A stretch of DNA of 64,000 bases from Aporrectodea caliginosa (taxonomy: Eukaryota; Annelida; Clitellata; Crassiclitellata; Lumbricidae). The stretch lies in assembly GCA_020284085.1 (NCBI GenBank), contig JACEVL010000092.1, forward strand, positions 379,353-443,352. The letters run 5' to 3'. Under the pieces are notes generated by a model that worked only from the letters and a program-made list of their open reading frames with translations, was not told the origin of the DNA and made no database searches. Both the position numbers and the translations under genes were made by a program. Positions within the stretch are counted from its first letter, which is position 1. Each line of letters begins with the position of its first letter. Of the stretch, positions 12,006-23,100 are shown one piece after another.

Positions 12006-13800
12006 TATATATGTATATAAATAAATATATATTTACTATGTATATATGAACATATATATGTATATATGTGTACTGTATATATTTATGTATGGATATATGT
12101 AAGAATATGTATATACATATATATGTATTTACATATGTATATACATGTACATATATATGTATATGTATTGCATATATTATTATATAATAATTATTATATA
12201 ATAATTATTTATATAATATATTTATGTATATAAATTATATAATATATAATTAAATAAATATGATAATTATATTAATATAAATAATATATATATATTATAA
12301 TTCAATTTATAATTAATAATATATATATTATAGTAATATAATCAAATTAATTATTATATATGATTAATATTAATATAATTAATAATATTAGTGTTAATAT
12401 TAGTATATAATTATAATTATATATATTATATACATAAATATATATTCAATATGCATATAATAATAAATAATATACAATATATATCCTATATGTGTATATA
12501 TATTATTTTATATATAATTTAATAATTATATTATTATATAATTATTTAGTATAATAATAGTATTGCATAATATTATATATTAACAATTAATAAATAATAT
12601 TATATATTTATAATATTAATAATATAATTATATTAATTAATATATGATTTGATATTATATTATGGTAATTATAATAAATAACCACTAATATATTTATTAA
12701 TATTATTTATTAATATATATTATTTTAATAATTATGTTATTATTATAATAAATAATTAATTAATATTATGATAATTGTTAAATATTTTTAATTATAATTA
12801 TAATTATATATTAATAACTATAATTAATCTATTATTTTATATTTTATTATAATAATAGTCATTTTAATATAAAGTAATAAAATACATAAAATATATATAT
12901 AATATACACATATATAATTACATATATATATAATTAAATATAATTAATTAAATATATATATAATTATGTAAATAAAGTTTCTTAACGTATATGTAAATAC
13001 GCTATATAGCATGCATTGCATGTATATATATAAAATATGTATATAAATACATATATATAAAATTATATATACCAAAAACATATTCATATATATATATATG
13101 CATATGCACATATATATAAATACGTATATATATATACAAGCCTATATAGACATATACAAACATATATATGTGTATACACGCATGCATGTATACATATACT
13201 ATCCATATACAATGTACATATACATGTACATGTGCAAATATGTTTTACTGCCTGATCTTTGGTTTTTCTAACTGATAGTTGATAGGCTATCATTTTCCGA
13301 CCAGGAATCTCTACCTGTTAGGACAATTATATGATATATATATATATATATAATATGAACTATATATCTGTGTGAATATATACACTATGTATATACACTG
13401 GCCTGTAAGTATATATATTTGTACATGTATGTATGCTTGTATGCATGTATGTATATGTATATAGATGTATGTGTATATGTACATGTATATGTATATACGT
13501 ATATATATGTACTTAGGTAAATACATATGTGTGTGTATGTATACATGTTTGTGTACATATATATGTATTTGTGTCTATATGTTTGCATAGTTATATGTAA
13601 GCATATATATATATATAATGTATTATGTATGTACATGTAGATATACATATATATATATATGTACATACATAAATATATATATACTTACATGTAAGTATAT
13701 GTATATTCATGTATATATACAGGTATGTAGGTATTTAAACACATATTCATGCTTAAATATTTATTTACTTACACATACCTATACATACATATATACACAT
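11250..13800. repeat. A/T island, about 2.5 kb of (TATATG)n and TAATAT sequence
   Basis: 11.25-12.15 kb and 13.0-13.8 kb are TATATATG/TACATATA repeats with a pure (TA)n at about 11965-12000; 12.15-12.98 kb is almost only A and T with many short palindromes such as ATAATTATTATATAATAATTAT. All ORFs here are low-complexity I/Y/M/H products of the repeat. Confidence 0.9.
11440..11530 (+). repeat. Short tandem repeat of TTCGATAGTCCGAA type
   Basis: Three or four imperfect units with CGAAGGTTCGATAGTCCGAA, each partly palindromic, lying inside the A/T-rich island. Confidence 0.75.
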
Positions 13801-13805
13801 ATATG

Positions 13806-14745
13806 TAGGAAGAGAGGATTGGAGGAAAGGGAGGACGAGAGCAATGGAGGAAAGGGATGAAGAGAGTAATGGAGGAAAGGGAGGAAGAGAGGATTGGAGG
13901 AACGGGAGAACGAGAGCAATGGAGGAAAGGGAGGAAGAGAGTAATGGAGGAAAGGGAGGAAGAGAGTAATGGAGGAAAGGGAGGACGAGAGTAATGGAGG
14001 AAAGGGAGAACGAGAGGAATGGAGGAAAGGGAGGAAGAGAGGATTGGAGGAAAGGGAGAACGAGAGTAATGGAGGAAAGGGAGGACGAGAGTAATGGAAG
14101 AAAGGGAGAACGAGAGGAATGGAGGAAAGGGAGGACGAGAGTAATGGAGGAAAGGGAGGACGAGAGTAATGGAGGAAAGGGAGGAAGAGAGGATTGGAGG
14201 AAAGGGAGGAAGAGAGGATTGGAGGAAAGGGAGAGAGAGTAATGGAGGAAAGGGAGGAAGAGAGGAATGGAGGAAAGGGAGGAAGAGAGGATTGGAGGAA
14301 AGGGAGAGAAGAGAGGATTGGAGGAAAGGGAGAACGAGAGTAATGGAGGAAAGGGAGGACGAGAGTAATGGAGGAAAGGGAGGACGAGAGGAATGGAGGA
14401 AAGGGAGGACGAGAGTAATGGAGGAAAGGGAGGACGAGAGGAATGGAGGAAAGGGAGGAAGAGAGGATTGGAGGAAAGGGAGGAAGAGAGGATTGGAGGA
14501 AAGGGAGAACGAGAGTAATGGAGGAAAGGGAGGACGAGAGTAATGGAGGAAAGGGAGGACGAGAGGAATGGAGGAAAGGGAGGACGAGAGTAATGGAGGA
14601 AAGGGAGGACGAGAGGAATGGAGGAAAGGGAGGAAGAGAGGATTGGAGGAAAGGGAGGAAGAGAGGATTGGAGGAAAGGGAGAACGAGAGTAATGGAGGA
14701 AAGGGAGGAAGAGAGGAATGGAGGAAAGGGAGGAAGAGAGGGAAT
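13806..14745 (+). repeat. 25-bp minisatellite with a 175-bp higher-order repeat
   Basis: About 37 units of GGAGGAAAGGGAGGAAGAGA+GGATT and variants (GGACGAGAGTAAT, GAACGAGAGTAAT, GGACGAGAGGAAT). Blocks of seven units repeat at 14280, 14456 and 14631. The plus strand is almost pure purine. The unit has no stop in any minus-strand frame, which makes a 330-codon low-complexity ORF (SSLPPFPPLLS type) that I do not regard as a gene. Confidence 0.95.
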
Positions 14746-14779
14746 AAAGCAGAGTTGTTTAGGGTGGTCAACTAGCTGG

Positions 14780-16312
14780 TCATAGGCCTACTAGGCACTC
14801 TTGCATTCGTGGATCCCAATTAAGTTCCACTGCCAGCTCTGCATTAGAGCTACGTACATGTAAACGCATAGCCTATAATATAATCAGGCCTTGGCAAATC
14901 TTTATTTATTGACGTCAAGTTTTATCAGGATTCACGAACAGCTTAACTTAATATCTTAAACTGTTTCAATACAATTAAAATATTATTAAATTAGAATTTG
15001 ACATTTTCTCCTCATTTTTGCGTCAAATTCAATCATTAGCCTAAACTTCCCTAATGGTTTTTTCAATATCTCATTTAAGACGCGTTGGCCCTAGTCTCCT
15101 GAAAGGTTAATAGGCCATAGTGCCTATACTGTCACTGTTTCTAATGGAAAATTCGGATCTAAGTAAGTACTTGCACTCGAGACCGAAGCAGGCCTACTTG
15201 TAGGCCCTACTTGCAAGCTAAGTAGGCTACTTGAAGCATCTCTAATAGAAACGTTAACTAATAACTAAATTTAATAAAATGCCTACTACTGGGTTAATTC
15301 ACAAATCCAAAATCCTGGGCAAACATTTATGCTATTATGCGCATAGGTTGTAGAGCATTTTCACATTCTCATGTTAGTCGATATTGCATTATTTATTTAT
15401 GTTTTTAACCAAACAATAACGATGAATTTTCGTTAGTGTCATTTTCGTTATAGTTAATGATATTTTTAGTTACAGTTATAGACTAGTTAGGCCCTATCGT
15501 TAACGAAATCATTTTATTTTCGTTTACGAACCTTTTCGTTACCGTTATCGTTAATGAGAATCTGCGTCTGAAGACAGTAACCTACGAATCCCATCTCAAG
15601 ACTTATGCGCTCAGAGCTGAAAATAGCAGTTTAAGACATTTTCCCGATTGGACTGCTGCTCGAATTCTGGTAATCTTCGTAAACACAAGCGCATCATTGG
15701 AGCTGAGTGCAATCATTATGACGAATTTTACAGACTGTATAACTTTTAATTTGGGCTTGGTCGACGAATTTCTTCTTGTGTTGATCTTTAGTTTCGATGC
15801 TTGGATTCGTACTTACGTCATAGTCCAAAAATTAATTGTTAGGTTTCTAAAGAACGTCAGCAGGCCTATCCACTGTAGTTTTTTGTGTATACTGTTGCAC
15901 GTAGGCTTATAGTGTGGCATACTTATGGACAAAACCGCACAGGGTTGTAGAATTATTGTCAAATAGAAAGCAGTATTAGAAGAATTTCAAGGCCAACTGA
16001 TTTAAGGTAGGCCTAAGTCCTCAAACAGTTTAAAGAGCTTAGCATGGATTAGGTTATTATTTGCGATATTATGAATCAAATAGGGTAGAGTGTTGTAAGG
16101 AATTTTCCATTTTTTATGAAAGTTAATTACAATAAATTTATATCCAGTACACCAATGGAACTACAAACCAAAGTGTAACACTTGGCCAAACTGACAGATG
16201 CCAAAGAAAACAATATATGAAGATATTTGAATTTAAAAAAAATTTATCAAGGGGCATCTTACCCCATGGCATCTTAAGTCGCACCCTGGGGGCGTCTTAC
16301 CCCATGGCATCT
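14780..16312. other. Intergenic, no gene seen
   Basis: Contains several TAGGCCTA-type motifs. At 15410-15560 the words TTTTCGTTA and CGTTAACGAAA recur in both orientations, suggesting a degraded palindromic element. At 16250-16310 the phrase TTACCCCATGGCATCT occurs twice. No coding sequence supported. Confidence 0.4.
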
Positions 16313-16408
16313 ATAATTATTGGAAATAATTATAGTTTAAAACCACTGAATTTTACCCATATAAGCAAGCTTCAGTGGTTTTAAACTATAATTATTTCCA
16401 ATAATTAT
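16313..16408. repeat. Perfect 38-bp inverted repeat with 20-nt loop
   Basis: The left arm 16313-16350 (beginning ATAATTATTGGAAATAATTA) and right arm 16371-16408 are exact complements over 38 bp; the loop begins TTTTACCCAT. A transcript would fold into a hairpin. Confidence 0.9.
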
Positions 16409-16837
16409 CTTTCTATAAGGATTTATCTGGTCCCTGGCTCTCTCTTTTATATTCGTTAGTGTTGCCGGACGGTTGAAGAGAGAGAGAGAGAGTGTGTGTT
16501 GCCTGTAGCTTGTTTTTGGCCTGAAAGTAGTGCTTTAAATCTATATAATTTTTGACATATTCTGAAACGCATCGCACAGCTTTTGATATTTTTGAGGTTT
16601 CAGACTTTCTGAAAGAGTGTTCAGGATGTATTTTCAGAAAGCCGCAGAGCCAGTCTGAATCTGTCATAATTATTGATCTTTTTCTATAAAATCAGGAAAT
16701 CTAATGTTTTACATACCATGGTTTAACAGCAGATTTAGATTCTCACAGGAGTTGTGGCTTTAGCTCCTCAGTCTTTCTCTTCTGCTGTTTGAGAAATGCC
16801 TGAAATCCATTTTATTTGTTATCGATAGCACTGACTT

Positions 16838-16905
16838 TGGTCGGGAGCGCCTCTGAACTTTGAGAGGCGCTTCTATAAATGCTAAATTACAATTACAATA
16901 ATAGA
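16838..16905 (+). mobile_element. LINE 3' tail with hairpin
   Basis: GGGAGCGCCTCTGAAC...GAGAGGCGCTTCTATAAAT; one of many copies of the same tail. It sits about 170 bp upstream of the CFAP96 start codon. Confidence 0.75.
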
Positions 16906-17072
16906 GTCATGGTCAGCATTTAATGATTTTTAGAGATTTACAGCATAATTTTTAATAAATTGAACCACATCTCATGCATGTGGTAACTGCATTTCCTACA
17001 GTCATGTATCACAGGATGTGCTCTTTTCTCCGCAGTATATTTGTCACGTGAACGTCAGTTGAAAATTACAAC

Positions 17073-20000
17073 ATGGCAAAGAAGAAGGCGCAGAGAAAGT
17101 ACCCCAAAGAGGAGAAGATCTTCACCAAAACAGACATGGATAGACTGGGGATATTCAAAGAACTAGGATACCACACGATTGGTGACCCCTATCATTCACT
17201 TGTCACTCGTAAGTTTCTTTCTTGTTAGAACTCTCAATACAGCTTCATTAGAGGCAATACACTTGTATAGGATTTCAGCTTCCAGCTTTAAGTGGAGTCT
17301 GCTTCGCCAAATATTGTTTGTTTATTTGTTAAACTTTGTTGTATTTTTAAATGTTTAAGTATGTATGTTTTATCAAAACCTCAAAAAAAGCCTCAAACCT
17401 TCCTTTTTCCTCGGAGTACCTTGCACTGGGAGCGCTTCTGAAAGGCTTATGCTTTGAGAAGCGCTTTATAAATGATCAAATACAATACAATACAATACAA
17501 TCTGGGTTTTGGAGTTTGCTCAGTTAAAGTAAAACCCTGAACAACAACAATTATGCAAATAGACAGCCTGAGGTGAAGGTGACAGACTGAGGTGAAGGTG
17601 ACAGATGACTGAGGTGAAGGTGACAGACGACTGAGGTGAAGGTGACAGACGAGTCAACTGAGGTGAAGGTGACACTGACAGTTCCACATGTAAATCTTTG
17701 GCTAATGGGCAGGCAGTCTGTTGGATTTGTGGTATGTCAGTCAGTGAGTCTCCTTAACAGGGCATTTTTGCTGTTGCACTTGCCTGTGTAACATAACTAA
17801 CATTTTCTGGTAAACTTCAGTTTGCAGAGTCATCTACAATTTGTCAAGTTGATACACATGTCATCTTCTTTATTTAAATAGTGATGTTCAACAAGGCTGC
17901 ATACAAAGGCAAGCAGATGCAGGCTAGTGGCTTCAAACTCAAAGATGCCACGCAAGCGGGCTATTTTGCCGAAACTTTTCTACGAGTATTTGATGGAGAA
18001 AGTTACTCCGATCCAATACAACTGAGGAGGATGTTTCGCAACCGAGAACTGAAAAAGAACCTCGGCCCACCATTTAGACCAACCAATGGGGTCAAAATGC
18101 CGTAAGCACTGCTCAGTAATGTCTAGAAGGTTTAATATATTCTCTTTATGCAGAAACTGACATACATACATACATACATACATACATACATACCATACAT
18201 ATATACATGCATGTATGCATGCATGTACAAAGTATGTGCAATATATTTGTTTATATTAATATTTTTTGTGTCTTTTAAGAATGGCTATTCAATGTTGTTA
18301 ATTTCTTTGTAAACTAGCCATTTGAACTGAAGGCAGGCACACGTGAATTTTTGTATTTGCATACTCTGTTGAAAAGGGTATCTATAATGTACTGTAATAT
18401 AATGAAGACACCTTACCATAATAGGTATCAACATTTCTTTTAGACTGAATACATCAACTTCAAGATAAATCTTATCCAGTACCAGTATATGCTGTTTTAC
18501 TAAACATAGGACGGTACTTAATGTTGACTATGATAACCAAACCTTTACCGTATTTAGTAAGGCACCAAAGAACGTTGCATACTTGCTAGTATTCAATCGC
18601 AAACTGTCCGAGTTGCTGACCCAGTATGCATAGGCTAAATTAGAGGTAACGAACCACATGCACACGGCCACCACTAGGGGGCGCTACTGTTAACTCTGTA
18701 GTCAACAGAGCCAGATATATTACACTTATTATACACACATATATATATATATACACATATATTACACTATATTAAACTGTCTGATTTGTGGATCATTTTC
18801 AATCTAAGTCTGTTATAGCTGCTTCAAATTTGTGCGCTGCAGCATTAGTTGCTTGTTTGAACGATTTACGATGAAGGCTGATGATTAACACGAGGATTGA
18901 GGAAGTCAGAGTTGTGTATTTATTGTTTACATTACATTACATGTTTGTGTAGATGTGGTTTAGGCAGCTACTGTGCAACCATCAACCCCTCGTATCCGGC
19001 TATGAGTCCTTTGATGAAGTTGTCAAAGAGGAAAGGAAAGCCAATTCCAACAAAGCGCAACTTCATTGCCAACCCTGGAAAGAAGGGAACTGGATATGGG
19101 TATGGAATTTTGAGTTCTTTTATTCAACAGCTCACACATGCTTGCTAACAACAAAAACAACAACAACAACAACCAATGACATAATCTAACAATTTCATGC
19201 AATTGATGTTAAAGTAATACAGTCTGCAGGTTGTGCTTCACCTTAGCGAGGCGCCTTCGTAACGACATGGCTGTGTCACCACGCCATACAAATTGCCATC
19301 AGTATTATTATATTATTATTATTGAGCTACCGTATGTGTCGCGGTTTCATTCAGATCTGGCTGCAGATCCCATTGTTCTGCTGCACGAGGTAACCTAGAG
19401 GTCCCACCAACCTGAACTTCCACAGCCTTCCTGTGGTCGGTCCATCTTTCTAGAATAGATTGCATAGTAAGCTATGCAATCTATTCGAGAACTTGAACTC
19501 CTTTGTCTTTTTCTGCCTGTTTCCATAAGCGCTTGAAAATTGTTTTGGTTTGAATGTGGTCTTGCACTGTTAAGTCAGAAGTACCTCTGAGATGTTTATC
19601 TTGAAGTGGCAGTATAGAATTTTCTGATCACCAGTACGATATTGTGATATTGTTATGTAGTGAAGCTATGTTGGTATGTCGTGAAGCTATGTTGGTATGT
19701 CGTGGTGTCATTTTCTCAAGTGGTAACAGTTGTCTACAGAGCTTTAGGGATTGTATAGCTGGCCTATCTGTATTTTATGCCATTGTAAGTAAGCCAGGTA
19801 ATACAGTGTGAAAATTATATTGTAAAGTTCCTGTTATGACCGATACTAGTCAGGATCACAGACAACTGGATTTTCACAGTGATGTCATTATGTCATTGTG
19901 GGGGCCTGATAGCGCATTGGATAACATCTGGCGTAGAGAGCGAGAGGTACCGAGTTCGAGCCCCGTAGGGCGGATATGCTTTGTAGGCTGCTATTAGCGC

Positions 20001-20103
20001 CGTTGTATTGCAGGCTGTCTGTTCTGTTAGTAGTCAAGATTTAAATTGCATAACATGTAAATGTACAGCGCAGTGCGTTTGTCAGGCGCTTAATAAAGAA
20101 AAG

Positions 20104-20136
<33 letters not shown>

Positions 20137-23100
20137 TCGATTGTATACTTATTGTTTACTGTATGGCCATTCACTGGCCAAGATAAAGTGGGCTTCTGGT
20201 TGCTAAAAGACCGGTAAGAGATATGAAATTACATATGTTTGTGATCACAAGCACATAAGTGCATATTGTGCTTTTACCATAAAGTACATAGTTATATTTG
20301 CCAAATTTATTTAGGACTTTTACTACCATAGCTTAATTCATGCAGGCAGATTAACAAATTAAATCTTAAAACTGGCTTTTGTGTGTTCATTGTAGGTATG
20401 CCCAAATAACAATAGGTCCATATCCTGAGCACAAGCCAGACCATTACAATGTTTTTCATGACCTCGTTAAGGTTGGACCGCTGTTCCTTTATGTTTCTGT
20501 TATTCTTGCTAAATGGCTGTGGGTAGATGGCATGGTTAGAACAGCCACAGTTGCATGGTGTTCAATTTGTAACAGATCTGCTACAGTTGCATATAGCATA
20601 AATGTGCTATCTGCAACTGTAACTGTAGAATACATACAGTTACATCTTACAAAGTCTTAGCTAATATATATATTTATATATATAATATATATATAACAAA
20701 CATAAGCATGTATACATATTGTTATTTGTTTTGATACATACACCCATAGATAATAATGTGCATCATTATACAGTATGGATATTTGTCTTCCTGTACACTA
20801 ATATTCAACAGAAAACATCTACACACTGGTTGCCTAGCTGCATTTTGTGAAATCCTCAATTATGTTCAAGCATGCTGTTGAACAGATCTCAGTCTAAAGG
20901 ATTTGACTGTTAGTAAGTTGAATATGTTCACCTGGCCTTCTCTAAAAGAAGAGTTCAAATCTCAGCGAAAGACTGTTTCAAGAAAATGTTCCACTATATG
21001 GCGGTACCAAAATGCAGAAGTTCTTAGGTATGATGGAGCAGAGCCACCAAATCATTGTGCATAATGGTGAGGATCTTACACTGAATTGCTGCTGGACGGG
21101 GAGCCAGCACAAAGTATAGTATCCCGCATAAAGGATGCTATATATGGCCAAACTTAGGGCACCTCCAATAAGACGGGCAGGGGCATTAGGAACAGACTGA
21201 AGCTTACAAATATTAGCTAGTGAATGTCCTTAAAGATAGCATTTCCAAAGTCTACCGTGGTGCAGATTTAAGGCATGAAGTAAAGTCGTGACAGCATGAA
21301 ATGAGAGGCAGTGGCGGATGGTTCGGAGCTTACGGAAATGGTAGAAGCACGAGTGGCAGACACTGTTGACATGATCAGTGACAGCGCCTTTGTGAGTTAC
21401 TTAAAATGCGCTGTATTAAGTGTTTTCATACATCACCCCAAGATCACGGACTGGAAGAGAAAAGAATGCCTGGAAACCTTTGGCATAAAGACAAGGTATC
21501 AATCTTAGCACGAGCACCAAGCCAAATAAATTGGGTCTTCTACAGTTTAATCGGAGGCGGTTGGAGGACATCCAGAGACTGAGAGCAACTGTTGAAACCT
21601 GTCAAGACACCTATCTACCAAGAGCAGCATCTGCCGGGCCGTAAGCAAAGACCTGGGTATCTTCAGCACACTGATGGACAGCAACACCCATAGGAAGGAC
21701 AATCTAGTGATATTGTAACTTTGTTCTTCAGTCAAATTGTTGCCCAAAATCATATTTAACGATGATTTGTGGGATAATGGTCTCATGATATAATTTGTTT
21801 TTGTTAGTTTTTGGACAGTTGAATTTTATTTTCTAAAAAATGTCAGCATTTATAAAGGTCTCTTAAAACCTTTTACGGTATTATTTACGACATTATTTGT
21901 ATTTTTGTAGTTCAATTTTTGTTCTTTACTTTTGTTGCTTTTGGTTTTAATTCTTAATTTGTTTGATTTTAATTTGATGCAGAAAGCAATCAAAGAACAT
22001 TATGCTCTTCAGAAAGGCGGTCCGTTTAAACTCAACTTGTATCCAAAGGAATACTTTGATGAGAATCCATTCAGAAGTGATCGGCCGCTACCAAAGCTAA
22101 GGAAGCCAAAGAAAGAGAATACCAAACTTCAGCCTCCCTTTAGGCCAAGTTCACCTGCAAAAAAGGCAAGCTATGCAACAAGATTTAATATTCCAGTCAA
22201 AATCCTTAATTAAATAACACTAATTTCATGGTGTTTATTGCGCACTTCATGCACACATGTACAAGCACACAATGTATAATTAATTAGCTAAAAGTCTCGC
22301 AGCGCATTCATTATAAATTGTATATCTTACTTATAAAGCCCTTTAAACCTTACATTCGCCAGCTATTACCATCCAACCACCCAGGTCTACTCGCTCATCA
22401 TATCTTTCTCTCTCTCCAGGTTTCAACCTCTCTAAAATTCTGCAACCGTTCCTTAGGAATGAACTGCCAAAGGATCTTCACCAATTTGCTTATCCTCCTA
22501 TCTCGTCCGTTAATCTCAGCTCTTCTCCGCACGGCGCATACCCTCTCCTGTGCAACTTTCCACTCCGAACTGAAAACCGAACTCTTCAAGCTATCCATCT
22601 TGATTCTACTCCTGCGCCACCACACGATGTTCGGTGCCTTGCAGCCGAAGGGTTGCTGGTTCGAATCCACCTCAAGCCGTCGCGTAGGGACCCTGGGCAA
22701 GTCCTTCACTCGCAATTGCTCATGCGCTTCGGCGTGAAACTCCGATTCAGTGTCCGCACTGTAGTTGGGAGCGCCTCTGAGTAGAAATCTTGAAGGGGCG
22801 CTAGAACAAGTGCTCATACATACATACATACACATACATCAACTGTCTAGCAGTAAAGCCCAAACACCAGTCTACTTCCAGATATTATTGTGGCCTGTTG
22901 CAGTCATTTGACAAAACAGGTAGCAGGTAACAGCCACACTAATGCCTGCTCTAAAAGATATTATTGACTTTAAGCAAAGTGTACACAGCTACATGTCCTT
23001 TTTCAGGTTGAAATTAAATATTCAATTCTTTGTCGTCCATATATTATCTTCACATTTATACGTTATTTGTTATGATGTCATCATCACCATCTATAAGAAT

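Noticed and set aside
13779..14771. 330-codon minus-strand ORF
   Set aside because: Product of the 25-bp minisatellite, whose unit has no stop in any minus frame; low-complexity S/L/P/F only.
16800..17072. X-box for CFAP96
   Set aside because: GTTATCGATAGCAC at about 16820 and GGTAAC at 16982 are only half-matches, and the first is in or beside a LINE tail.
19895..19980. Functional tRNA gene
   Set aside because: Box A and B are present but the acceptor stem does not close and a SINE body with (TTA)n follows.
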